Source: Candidatus Accumulibacter cognatus (GTDB lineage Bacteria > Pseudomonadota > Gammaproteobacteria > Burkholderiales > Rhodocyclaceae). Taken from it: a stretch of 64,000 bases of DNA. The notes under the pieces are model-generated. The model was not told the DNA's origin and searched no databases. It saw only the letters and a program-made list of their open reading frames with translations. Location of the stretch: assembly GCA_013414765.1 (NCBI GenBank), contig CP058708.1, positions 4,521,553 through 4,585,552 on the forward strand. The letters are read 5' to 3'. The translations under genes and the position numbers were made by a program. Below, in pieces: positions 32,636 through 40,376 of the stretch (the first letter of the stretch is position 1; each line of letters begins with the position of its first letter).

Positions 32636-33574
32636 ATGCAGACCTTCGTCCATCACGTTGAACTGGCGGCACCGCTCTTCGTCCTGGTGCTCGTCGGCTA
32701 TGTGCTGATGCGCGGCTTCGCCTGGCCGCAGGCGATGTCCGACCACCTGTCGCGCTTCGTTTTTTCGGTCGCCCTGCCGGCGATGCTGTTTCACCTGATG
32801 AGCGACCTTTCGCGGTTGCCGCCGGTCGATGCGCGGCTGCTGATCGCCTTCTTCGGCGGCTGCCTGATCGTCTTCGTGCTTGGCCGTCTGCTCGCCTGGA
32901 AACTCTTTGCGCTGGATGGCGTCGGGCAATCGGTCTTTGCCCTGGGCGGGGTGTTCTCGAACAACGTGCTGCTCGGTCTGCCGCTGGCAAAGATCGCCCT
33001 CGGCGACGCGGCGGTTCCTTCGGTGGCCCTGGTACTGGTCTTCAACGCGCTGATCCTGTGGACGCTGCTGACGGTGTCGATCGAGTGGGCGCAGCATGGC
33101 AGCTTCTCGCTGCAAGGTTTCGCCCAGACGGCGCGCGGCGTGCTGACCAATCCGATCGTCGCCGCGATTCTCACGGGCACGCTGTTCGGACTGAGCGGCG
33201 TGCCGCTGCCCGCTCTCGTCGCCCAGCCGCTGGCGATGATCGGCCAGGCGGCGGCGCCGATGGCGCTCGTCGCTCTGGGCATGGGACTCGCCGAATACGG
33301 GGTGCGCGACGGTTGGCGAATCAGCGTCGCCATGACGCTGATGAAGCTGATCATCCAGCCGCTGGTCGTCTGGCTGCTGGCGCGCCTGCTCGGCCTGCCG
33401 CCGATGGAAACGCGGGTCGTCGTGCTGTTGGCGTCGCTGGCGGTCGGCGTCAACGTCTATCTGATGTCGCGCCAGTTCAACACCCTGGAAGCGCCGGTGG
33501 CGAGCAGCCTGGTGCTGTCCACCGCGCTGGCGGCGCTGACGACGCCGTTGGCGTTGGCGCTGACGGGGGCTTGA
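32636..33574 (+). CDS. AEC-family (auxin efflux carrier) transporter
   Basis: Protein of 312 aa with ten predicted membrane helices in two halves, the layout of AEC transporters (FALGGVFSNNVLLGLPLAKI in the first half; AAPMALVALGMGLAEYGVRD and SLAVGVNVYLMSRQF in the second). Bacterial members export organic acids, amino acids or malonate-like anions; substrate unknown. It follows the crotonase gene by 17 bp. The last 97 codons and ~55 bp of flank are duplicated at 39959-40303. Confidence 0.88.
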   Translation: MQTFVHHVELAAPLFVLVLVGYVLMRGFAWPQAMSDHLSRFVFSVALPAMLFHLMSDLSRLPPVDARLLIAFFGGCLIVFVLGRLLAWKLFALDGVGQSVFALGGVFSNNVLLGLPLAKIALGDAAVPSVALVLVFNALILWTLLTVSIEWAQHGSFSLQGFAQTARGVLTNPIVAAILTGTLFGLSGVPLPALVAQPLAMIGQAAAPMALVALGMGLAEYGVRDGWRISVAMTLMKLIIQPLVVWLLARLLGLPPMETRVVVLLASLAVGVNVYLMSRQFNTLEAPVASSLVLSTALAALTTPLALALTGA

Positions 33575-33630
33575 GTTGCCGGGGCAGCCGGCGGAACGGT
33601 CCGGCGGGGCTTGCGCCCTGCGTTCGCTGT
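33286..33630 (+). repeat. Direct repeat, AEC 3' end (parent copy)
   Basis: These 345 bp, from within the AEC gene to 56 bp past its stop, recur at 39959-40303 in the same orientation and with the same length, differing by about a dozen or more substitutions and no indels. The right edge at 33630 coincides with the point where a minus-strand gene is cut off, so it is a real recombination boundary. Confidence 0.9.
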
Positions 33631-33763
33631 GACCGGCGTCGCCGTCGGCCAGCAGCAGCGCGAGGAAGGCGTCGGACAGCCCGAGCACCGCCAGCGTGAA
33701 GCAGACGACGCCGAGCAGGGCGAACGGGGCGAAGGGGGCGAAGGCTGGCGCCTGGCCGATCAT
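33631..33763 (-). pseudogene. 5' fragment of a small membrane protein gene, cut at the repeat edge
   Basis: The open frame starts at an ATG at 33763 and encodes MIGQAPAFAPFAPFALLGVV then CFTLAVLGLSDAFLALLLAD, a single hydrophobic stretch. It runs straight into the AEC repeat at 33630, after which it translates the antisense of that gene. It follows a small gene by 3 bp, so both may have been an operon before the rearrangement. Family not recognised. Confidence 0.45.
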
Positions 33764-33766
33764 CGC

Positions 33767-34032
33767 TTAGCGCGCCAGCATGAAGTAGGCGACCAGGTAG
33801 GGCAGCGCGAAGCCGCCACCCTGCAAGGCGAGGCCGTCTTGGGCAAGGCGTCCAGTTCCAGACGCGGGAGAGCCTGTTGCGCTTCGATTTCCATCAGGCG
33901 CGGTTCCAGGGCCGCCTTGCTCGCGGCGGCGGCCTGACGTTCGTTGCCGTGCCAGGCACCGACGAGGGTGCCGAACACGCCGTCGACCGCGCCACCGAAG
34001 AGCAGCCCGATCAAGCCGCCGAGGAGCGACAT
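33767..34032 (-). pseudogene. Small glycine-rich membrane protein, apparently frameshifted
   Basis: The start at 34032 encodes MSLLGGLIGLLFGGAVDGVF then GTLVGAWHGNERQ and a helical stretch to about residue 65. A coding-like tail (LAQDGLALQGGGFALPYLVA, YFMLAR, stop at 33767) lies in another frame, so one indel near 33845 separates them. The N-terminal glycine-rich hydrophobic helix suggests membrane insertion. Unknown function; an uninterrupted reading of the first frame gives 90 aa. Confidence 0.4.
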
Positions 34033-34042
34033 TGCTTCGCTC

Positions 34043-35917
34043 CTAGACGCAGTCGCCGCGCATCCCGGCGACTACCGCCTGCGTGCGTTCCGGCGTCGCC
34101 TCGGCGGCCGGGATCGCGGCGCCCATCACGAGTTCGATCTTCGAGAACACGCCGCGAGGGAAGGGGCGGGTCATCGCCGGGCCGTTCTTGCGCGAGAAGA
34201 AGCTGCCCCACAGCCCGCGCAGCGCCAGCGGCACCACCGGCACCGGATTGCGCGCGAGGATCCGGCTCATGCCCGAACGGAAGGGACTGATCTCGCCGTC
34301 GGCGGTGATCTTGCCCTCGGGGAAGATGCCGACCAGATCGCCGGCGTCGAGCGCGCGGCCGACTTCGGCGAAGGCTTGCTCCATCATCGCCGGATCTTCC
34401 TTGGCAGGCGCGATGGGGATGGCGCGGCTGGTGCGGAAGGCGAACTTGAGCAACGGCCAGCGGAAGATGCGGTGACCCATGACGAAGCGGATCGGGCGCT
34501 TGCAGGCGGCCATGATGACCAGCGCGTCGACGAAGCTGACGTGGTTGCAGACGATCAGCGCCGGGCCGTTCTCGGGAATCGCGTCGAACTCGCGCACGCG
34601 CAGGCGGTACACCAAATGGATCAGCATCCAGACGATGAAGCGGAGCAGGAACTCGGGCACCAGGCCGTAGATGAACAGCGCCACGGCAGCGTTGCACACG
34701 GCGGCGACGGCGAACAGCATGGGAATCGAGAGGCCGGCCGCCAGCATGCCGGCGGCTGCGAGCGCGCCGACCACCATGAACAGCGCGTTCATGATGTTGT
34801 TGGCCGCGATGATGCGCGCGCCGTGCTCGGGGTTGGAGCGCTGCTGCACCAGCGCGTAGAGCGGCACGATGAAGAAGCCGCCGAAGGTGCCGATCAGCAG
34901 CAGGTCGGCCAGCACGCGCCAGGTCGAGGCCAGCGGCATCAGGCCCAGTGCGCCGAGGCCGGCGGCGGGCGTGGCCGGCGAGGCTAGCGCCAGATCGAAG
35001 GCGAACACGGTGAGGCCGATCGAACCCAGCGGCACCAGTCCGAGCTCGACGCGCCTGGCCGAAAGCTTTTCGCACAGCAGGGAGCCGATGCCGATGCCGA
35101 AGGTGAAGGTGGCGAGCAGCAGCGTCACCGCCGTTTCGCTGCCGCCGAGCACGTTCTTGGTGTAGGCGGGGAACTGGGCGAGGAACAGCGCGCCGAAAAG
35201 CCAAAACCAGGAGATGCCCATGATGGAGAGGAACACGGCCGGCTTCTCGCGGGCGAAACCGATGTTGCGCCAGGTCTCGGTCAGCGGATTGAGGTTGATC
35301 GCCAAACTCGGTGCAGGCGGGACGGCGACGGGAATCGCGCGCGCGGCCAGATAGCCGGCGCTGGCGATCGCCAGTCCGACGGCGGTGATCCAGGCGGTGC
35401 CGTCGCCGGCGCAGGCGAGCAGGCCGCCGAGCAGGGTGCCGAGCAGGATGGCGACGAAGGTGCCGGCTTCGATCAGGGCATTGCCGCCGACCAGTTCCTC
35501 GCTTTTCAGGTGCTGCGGCAGGATAGCGTACTTGACCGGGCCGAACAGCGTCGAATGCAGGCCGAGCAGGAACAGGCCGGCGAACAGCACGGCCAGGCTG
35601 TGCAGCCAGAAGCCGGCGCCGCAGACCAGCACGATGGCGATCTCCAGCAGTTTGACCAGCCGCGCCAGCGCCGCCTTGTCGTACTTGTCGGCGAGCTGGC
35701 CGGCGGTAGCCGAGAAAAGGAAGAAGGGCAAGATGAAGACGCCCGCCGCCAGGTTGGCCAGCAGCTCGGGCGCGATCGTGGTCCAGCTCGCCGCCTGGAA
35801 GGTGAGCAGCACCACCATGGCGTTCTTCAGCACGTTGTCGTTCAACGCACCGAGGAACTGAGTGACGAACAGCGGAGCGAAACGGGAGGTTCGCAACAGG
35901 CCAGGTTGATGGCTCAT
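34043..35917 (-). CDS. MFS (LplT-like) transporter fused to acylglycerophosphate acyltransferase
   Basis: Protein of 624 aa from ATG 35917. Residues ~1-410 form a 12-helix MFS domain like the lysophospholipid flippase LplT (FVTQFLGALNDNVLKNAMVV). Residues ~430-624 form a PlsC-type acyltransferase with CNHVSFVDA (NHx4D) and GIFPEGKIT. E. coli uses separate LplT and Aas proteins, and three-domain fusions also contain an AMP-ligase; here the ligase is absent. It probably imports and re-acylates lysophospholipids at the inner membrane, using acyl-ACP or acyl-CoA. GAGGAA precedes the start. Confidence 0.85.
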   Translation of the reverse strand: MSHQPGLLRTSRFAPLFVTQFLGALNDNVLKNAMVVLLTFQAASWTTIAPELLANLAAGVFILPFFLFSATAGQLADKYDKAALARLVKLLEIAIVLVCGAGFWLHSLAVLFAGLFLLGLHSTLFGPVKYAILPQHLKSEELVGGNALIEAGTFVAILLGTLLGGLLACAGDGTAWITAVGLAIASAGYLAARAIPVAVPPAPSLAINLNPLTETWRNIGFAREKPAVFLSIMGISWFWLFGALFLAQFPAYTKNVLGGSETAVTLLLATFTFGIGIGSLLCEKLSARRVELGLVPLGSIGLTVFAFDLALASPATPAAGLGALGLMPLASTWRVLADLLLIGTFGGFFIVPLYALVQQRSNPEHGARIIAANNIMNALFMVVGALAAAGMLAAGLSIPMLFAVAAVCNAAVALFIYGLVPEFLLRFIVWMLIHLVYRLRVREFDAIPENGPALIVCNHVSFVDALVIMAACKRPIRFVMGHRIFRWPLLKFAFRTSRAIPIAPAKEDPAMMEQAFAEVGRALDAGDLVGIFPEGKITADGEISPFRSGMSRILARNPVPVVPLALRGLWGSFFSRKNGPAMTRPFPRGVFSKIELVMGAAIPAAEATPERTQAVVAGMRGDCV

Positions 35918-35948
35918 GGGTGTTTTCCTCATTCGTGCGTGGCCGATT

Positions 35949-36824
35949 CTACGTCGCTTGCATGACGGCGCGGCGCGGAGCTGGCGGCGCGGGGGGCGTG
36001 GCCTGGGTGCGCAGGCGCAGCGGGGCCTCGCCGAGGCCGGCGCGCGCCATCCAGGCGAACACCGATTCAACCGTGACGGTGTCGATCTGCCCGGCCATGC
36101 GGCGCTCGAAGGGATGGTCGTCGAAGGCGATGTGGGCGGTGCCGATGCGCGCGCCCAGGCGCGTCAGCGCGTCGATCCGCAGCGTGGCCGGCCGGTAGCC
36201 CTGGTGCCGCAGCCAGTCGCGCGCGGTGCCGCGGCTCGTCACGCCTGGGTTGGAGAGCAGGGCGAGGGTTTCGATCGCCCACTGGTTGCTTTGCTGGTAG
36301 CCGCCCGACCACGGGTAGGCCAGCATGTTGTAGTTGGGCTCGTGCAGCGTGGCGAGCAGCGCGTCGTCCTTGAGGCCCTCGGCCACGCGCGCGGCGAAGT
36401 CCGGCTTCAAGACCACCACGCCGGCCTCGTGGAGGAACAGGCCGTCGCCGAAGAACTCCGCCAGCCCCTGGCGATACAGCGCACTACGGCTGCTGCCGCA
36501 CTCGTTGAGTTTGTGCGCCACGCGCCAGGCGCCGCGCCCGCCGAGCGCGGCGGCGTCGCGGTAGACGATGCCGAGGTGCGAATAGCGCTCGCCCCATTTG
36601 CCGAGATCCTGGCCGGCGCGGGCGATCAGCGCCACGCGCACGCCGTCGCGCGCGGCCAGGTCGTCGAGCTGGCGGGCGACGCTGGCCGCCAGCTCGAGAT
36701 CGCGGCGCATGGAATCGACGCTCGGCCGCCGGGGTTCGCAGGTTTGCCCGGCGAACGCGGCGCCGGCGAGGAGGATCGCCACGGCGAAGGCCAGCACGCG
36801 GCGCAGGAGGGCGGACGTGTTCAT
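35949..36824 (-). CDS. DUF2145 exported protein
   Basis: Protein of 291 aa with signal peptide (VLAFAVAILLAGAAFAGQTC) and the DUF2145 region (RDLELAASVARQLDDLAARD, VALIARAGQDLGKWGERYSH, NECGSSRSALYRQGLAEFF). The YSHLGI and NEC elements recall NlpC/P60-like cysteine peptidase folds, but I cannot assign a catalytic triad. The ATG overlaps the upstream stop by one base (TGATG), so translation is coupled. Third gene of a YiaAB - unknown - DUF2145 operon. Confidence 0.8.
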   Translation of the reverse strand: MNTSALLRRVLAFAVAILLAGAAFAGQTCEPRRPSVDSMRRDLELAASVARQLDDLAARDGVRVALIARAGQDLGKWGERYSHLGIVYRDAAALGGRGAWRVAHKLNECGSSRSALYRQGLAEFFGDGLFLHEAGVVVLKPDFAARVAEGLKDDALLATLHEPNYNMLAYPWSGGYQQSNQWAIETLALLSNPGVTSRGTARDWLRHQGYRPATLRIDALTRLGARIGTAHIAFDDHPFERRMAGQIDTVTVESVFAWMARAGLGEAPLRLRTQATPPAPPAPRRAVMQAT

Positions 36825-37270
36825 CAGCGCAGCCTCTCGTTGTACACCAGGGACTCGCCCAGCGCATTGGGAATCAGGCAGATCACTTCGCCGGCGGCGG
36901 ACAGCAGCCAGCCGGCGGCGACCACGGTGACGGAAAGCACGGTGCCGGCGCCGACGGCGGCGGAGGTCGCCACCTTGCCTGAGAAGTGCAGGCTGGCAGT
37001 GGCGCCGTCGGCGGCGCGGCGCAACAGCCAGACGGTGCCGCCGGCGGAGGCTTCGACGGCGGTCACGGTGAGCACCGCGCCGGCGCCGAGGATGGCGACC
37101 GGCGCCACGCTCAGCACGGCGACCGGAAAGGCGAGCGAGAGGCTGGACGCGGCGCTGGCCTCCATGCCGCCGTGAGCGCGGGCAACGGCCGGCGTCAGCG
37201 CGACGGCCGGGGCGAGGGCGAGGGCGGCGAACAGGCTCAGGGTGCGGCGGCGGGACAGGATCGGTTTCAT
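36824..37270 (-). CDS. Unknown exported membrane protein, partner of DUF2145
   Basis: Protein of 148 aa with an N-terminal signal (twin-Arg-like SRRRTLSLFAALALAPAVAL, cleavage near ARAHG) followed by two alanine/valine-rich hydrophobic segments. AGGAG lies 6-10 nt before ATG 37270. It sits between the YiaAB gene and the DUF2145 gene in one operon. I do not recognise a family; the constant company suggests it works with DUF2145 in the envelope. Confidence 0.65.
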   Translation of the reverse strand: MKPILSRRRTLSLFAALALAPAVALTPAVARAHGGMEASAASSLSLAFPVAVLSVAPVAILGAGAVLTVTAVEASAGGTVWLLRRAADGATASLHFSGKVATSAAVGAGTVLSVTVVAAGWLLSAAGEVICLIPNALGESLVYNERLR

Positions 37271-37296
37271 GGCGTTCTCCTTGGATGGTTGGGAGA

Positions 37297-37791
37297 TCAG
37301 GGTTTGACGGCGGTTTGTGGTTCGGAACGGACGACGGCGACTGGCGCGGCGACGGGTTCTGCGGCGCTTGCCGCACGCTCCAGCCGGTCGGCCTCGTAGG
37401 CGTCGCGCAGGGTCTTGGCCAAGGTGAAGGCCGAGGAGATCAGGTAGAGCCAGCTCACCAGCAGATAGGCTTTCCAGGTCGGGTTGATCGCCATGCGCCA
37501 CAGGCCCCAGGCGGTGAGCGCCATGGCGAGGCCGAAGCCGGCCCAGACCACCAGCGACCACAGCGGCGTGTCCGCCGGTGCGGCGGCGTTGTCGCGCACG
37601 TACTTGGCCAGCGCGAAGGCCGACGAGAGGCAGAAGAAGTAGCCCATGACCATGAAGGCGCGGTCGAGGTCGTCGCCGGGCAGCCAGGCGAGGCCGGTGC
37701 CGCAGATCAACAAGGCGAGGCCGAAGGAGACCCAGACTTGAAGGCGCCAGGCGCCGGTGTCGCGTTGCACGATGCGGGGGATGGTTTCCAT
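37297..37791 (-). CDS. YiaA/YiaB two-helix domain inner-membrane protein
   Basis: Protein of 164 aa containing two tandem YiaAB domains: VSFGLALLICGTGLAWLP ... FALAKYVRDN and VVWAGFGLAMALTAWGLWRM ... FTLAKTLRDA, each with two membrane helices. A short Ala/Pro-rich cytoplasmic tail follows. Function unknown in E. coli. First gene of the three-gene operon, divergent from an XRE-type regulator; the shared 138-bp region contains a strong palindrome. Confidence 0.85.
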   Translation of the reverse strand: METIPRIVQRDTGAWRLQVWVSFGLALLICGTGLAWLPGDDLDRAFMVMGYFFCLSSAFALAKYVRDNAAAPADTPLWSLVVWAGFGLAMALTAWGLWRMAINPTWKAYLLVSWLYLISSAFTLAKTLRDAYEADRLERAASAAEPVAAPVAVVRSEPQTAVKP

Positions 37792-37859
37792 GATGCGCTC
37801 CTTTTCGGTGGTGTCGAATGACGAAGCGAATGGTGGCTGCGGCCGGACGACGGTACAAG

Positions 37860-37882
37860 CATCAGCGACGATGTCGCTGATG
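37860..37882. promoter_or_regulatory. Operator candidate between YiaAB operon and regulator
   Basis: CATCAGCGAC-GAT-GTCGCTGATG is a perfect inverted repeat with 10-bp arms and a 3-bp centre. It lies in the 138-bp divergent region, 48 bp before the regulator start and 69 bp before the YiaAB start. The adjacent helix-turn-helix regulator is the obvious candidate to bind it. Confidence 0.6.
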
Positions 37883-37929
37883 CTGCCACCCGTAGTATCG
37901 TGTCGAGATACTTTTCAGGAGATGCCGCC

Positions 37930-38682
37930 ATGAGTACTACCGCCGACCTGATCGCCCACCTCAAGGCCGAACTGAAGGCCGCCGGCGTCACCTACGCCGT
38001 GGTCGCCGAGCGTCTGGGCATGGCCGAGTCCAGCGTCAAGCGCATGTTCGCCAAGGGCGGCGACATGCCGGTGTCGCGCATCGACGACATCTGCCGTGTC
38101 ATCAACCTCGATTTCGCCGATCTCGCCCGGCGCGTCGCCGATACCGCGCCGCTGATGCTGGAACTGACGCTGGCGCAGGAAAAGGCGGTGGTGGCCGACC
38201 GCACGCTGCTGGTGGTGGCGATCTGCGTCGTCAGCCAGGTGCCGGCCAAGGAGATCCTCGCCACCTACGATCTCTCCGAGGCCAGGCTGGTCAAGGCGCT
38301 GACCCAGCTCGACCGCATCGGCATCATCGACCTGCGCCCCGGCAATCGCTACCGGCTCAAGGTGGCCAAGGGATTCCGCTGGCGGCCGCACGGGCCGGTG
38401 ATGGAGTTCTTCCGCAAGGAGGTGCTGGACGACTACTTCGCCGGCGGTTTCGACGGCGAGTCGGAGATGCTGATGGTGGTGCACGGCGAGATCGGCCGCG
38501 GCCTGGCGAATTCGTTCCGCGAGCGGCTGATGCGCGTCGGCCAGGATTTCGCCAACCAGCACCTGGCCGACCAGAAGCTGCCGGCCGAGCAGCGCCGGCC
38601 CTACACCATCGTCATCGGCATGCGCTCCTGGCTGATGCAGGCGCTGGCGCAGATGCGGCGCGCGGGCCGCCTGGAAATCTAA
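37930..38682 (+). CDS. XRE-type helix-turn-helix transcriptional regulator
   Basis: Protein of 250 aa with a Cro-like helix-turn-helix at residues 5-60 ([20 protein letters not shown]) and a ~180-residue C-terminal domain of a family I recall only as 'helix-turn-helix regulator' ([40 protein letters not shown]). AGGAG precedes the ATG. It is divergent from the YiaAB/DUF2145 operon and flanks a 10-bp-arm palindrome, so it probably controls that operon. The effector is unknown. Confidence 0.82.
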   Translation: MSTTADLIAHLKAELKAAGVTYAVVAERLGMAESSVKRMFAKGGDMPVSRIDDICRVINLDFADLARRVADTAPLMLELTLAQEKAVVADRTLLVVAICVVSQVPAKEILATYDLSEARLVKALTQLDRIGIIDLRPGNRYRLKVAKGFRWRPHGPVMEFFRKEVLDDYFAGGFDGESEMLMVVHGEIGRGLANSFRERLMRVGQDFANQHLADQKLPAEQRRPYTIVIGMRSWLMQALAQMRRAGRLEI

Positions 38683-38691
38683 ACGCGCCGT

Positions 38692-38924
38692 CCCGCCAGC
38701 GCCGAGTTTTCGACCGACGCCGGCTTCGTGCGCCTGCTGGTCGGCGTGGTAGCTGGAGCGCACCATGGGCGCGCTGGCGCCGTTGGCGAAGCCCATCTCG
38801 CCGGCTTTGGGCGGCGCAGCGGGCGAGGGTGTCCGGATGGACCGAGCGCTGCACCGCCAGATGGTAGCCGGAGGGTACCAGGTACTGGCCGATGGTCAGC
38901 ACCTCGAACCTTGTAGGGGCGGCG
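38692..38924 (-). pseudogene. lipA: lipA 3' fragment (lipoyl synthase), frameshifted
   Basis: Minus-strand codons read [27 protein letters not shown] and, in another frame, [20 protein letters not shown] then DQQAHEAG. This is the C-terminal end of lipoyl synthase (TIGQYLxP ... HPDxF ... [14 protein letters not shown]). The radical-SAM cysteine motifs are missing. It is joined directly to a lipB fragment at ~38924 and shows an internal frameshift near 38820, so it is non-functional. Confidence 0.8.
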
Positions 38925-39194
38925 CTTGAGGTCGAGCAGGAGATAGGCGACGACCTGGCCGGGGCCGTGGTAGGCGATCTGGCCGCAGCGGTCGATGCGC
39001 ACCATGGGAATGCCGGCGTCGGCCAGCCGGTGCTCGGTATTGCCCGACAGACCCAGGGTGACTACCGGCGGATGCTCGCACAGCCAGATCTCGTCCGCCG
39101 TGGTCGCGTCGCGGCGGGCGGTGAATTCCTGCATCGCGGCGAAGGTCGGCGCGTACTCGACGCGACCGAGGTGTTTGACGACGAAGGCGGTCAC
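38925..39194 (-). pseudogene. lipB: lipB 5' fragment (octanoyltransferase), truncated
   Basis: Starts with a GTG overlapping the YbeD stop (GTGA). It encodes [40 protein letters not shown] and [20 protein letters not shown], matching the first ~90 residues of LipB. At ~38924 it is fused to the lipA tail, so the active-site Lys and Cys region is deleted. LipB transfers octanoyl groups to lipoyl domains; this copy cannot. Confidence 0.85.
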
Positions 39195-39487
39195 GGCACG
39201 ACCTTGACCCACGAATGCGAACTCGGTTCGCGATAGGTGACATCGAGCTGCGCCTGCGAGGTGGCGCGGATGGTACAGGTGAGCGAGAGGTAGGTGCTGG
39301 CGCGCGAGGGGCGCATTCCCGTGGTCGCCGGATCGAAATCCGGCGCGTGCCTGCGCACCACGGCGGCGATGGTTTGGGCGAAGCCGTCGACCGCGGCGCC
39401 CATGATCTTGAGCGAGAAGCCGCAGGGAAATTCGAGCAGCGTGGCGCGGTTGGGCTTGACGGGAAATGGATCCGGAGGCTGTCCCAA
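39191..39487 (-). CDS. ybeD: YbeD/DUF493 family protein, altered 5' end
   Basis: The frame encodes [40 protein letters not shown] and [20 protein letters not shown] to KVVP, the complete ~85-residue DUF493 domain. The natural ATG is not present: the sequence upstream is the dacA tail in another frame, leaving a TTG at 39487 as the first possible start. It may still be made but is probably damaged. In intact genomes it sits between dacA (or dat) and lipB, as here. Confidence 0.65.
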   Translation of the reverse strand: MGQPPDPFPVKPNRATLLEFPCGFSLKIMGAAVDGFAQTIAAVVRRHAPDFDPATTGMRPSRASTYLSLTCTIRATSQAQLDVTYREPSSHSWVKVVP

Positions 39488-39771
39488 GCGCGGCCGAGCC
39501 CACCCGCCGGCGGCACGTCGGCGAGCGCCACCAGCGGGTAGTCGCCCCTGGGCTGGCCGTCGACCGTCCGCTTCAGGGAGGCGACGCGGCTGTCGGCGGC
39601 TACCGGTGCGATCAGCGGGCGCACGTTTCCCAGAGTGACGCGGGCCTTGTCCGCCACAGTCCCTTGGGCGGGGAGGCGATGAAATCCTCACGGAAGCCGG
39701 TGGCCACGGTGTTGGCCGTGCCCTTGAACACCTGGAGCTGGGACAGCGCCTGTTCCTTGTAAAGACCACAA
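39476..39771 (-). pseudogene. dacA: dacA 3' fragment (D-Ala-D-Ala carboxypeptidase)
   Basis: Two frames together read YKEQALSQLQVFKGTANTVA, TGFREDFIASPPKGL and [49 protein letters not shown]. This is the C-terminal beta domain and start of the membrane anchor of penicillin-binding protein 5/6-type DacA. A shift of frame lies near 39655, and the catalytic domain is absent. It heads the collapsed dacA-ybeD-lipB-lipA series. Confidence 0.75.
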
Positions 39772-39958
39772 GCTCGGCGCCTGCCTGGTCATCCCGCTGC
39801 GTGGCGAAGAGAACCGCTTCTTCGGGACGAGAACGCTCTACGAACCCAAACGGAAGTTTTTCCTCGCTCAATCGCACCCTCGGCGATGAAATCGAACACG
39901 TCGATGCCTGCCTGCGCATCGAACTGGCGTGCTTCGCCGATCGCCTCGACGTCATGGT

Positions 39959-40303
39959 ACTCGCCGAGTACGGGGTGCGCGACGGTGGGCGGATCAGCGT
40001 CGCCATGACGCTGACGAAGCTGATCATCCAGCCGCTGGTCGTCTGGCTGCTGGCGCGGCTGCTCGGCCTGCCGCCGATGGAAACGCGGGTCGTCGTGCTG
40101 TTGGCGTCGCCGGCGGTCGGCGTCAACGTCTATCTGATGTCGCGCCAGTTCAACACCCTGGAAGCGCCAGTGGCGAGCAGCCTGGTGCTGTCCACCGCGC
40201 TGGCGGCACTGACGACGCCGTTGGCGTTGGCGCTGACGGTAGCTTGAGTTGCCGGGGCGGCCGGCAGGACGCCCCGGCAGAGCTTGCGCCCCGCGCTCGC
40301 TGT
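39959..40303 (+). repeat. Direct repeat, second copy of the AEC 3' end
   Basis: 345 bp matching 33286-33630 in the same orientation and without indels: the last 97 codons of the AEC transporter, its stop (40247) and 56 bp of flank. It has no start or N-terminal half, so it is a pseudogene piece. The 190 bp before it (39772-39958) contain no gene I can recognise. Together with the parent copy it brackets a 6.3-kb module. Confidence 0.9.
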
Positions 40304-40376
40304 CCACCCCGCTGCGCGGCGTCGGAGGAACGGCAAATCAGAGGCAACAGGGATCAGCGTTGCGGTAAGCAGCGCT

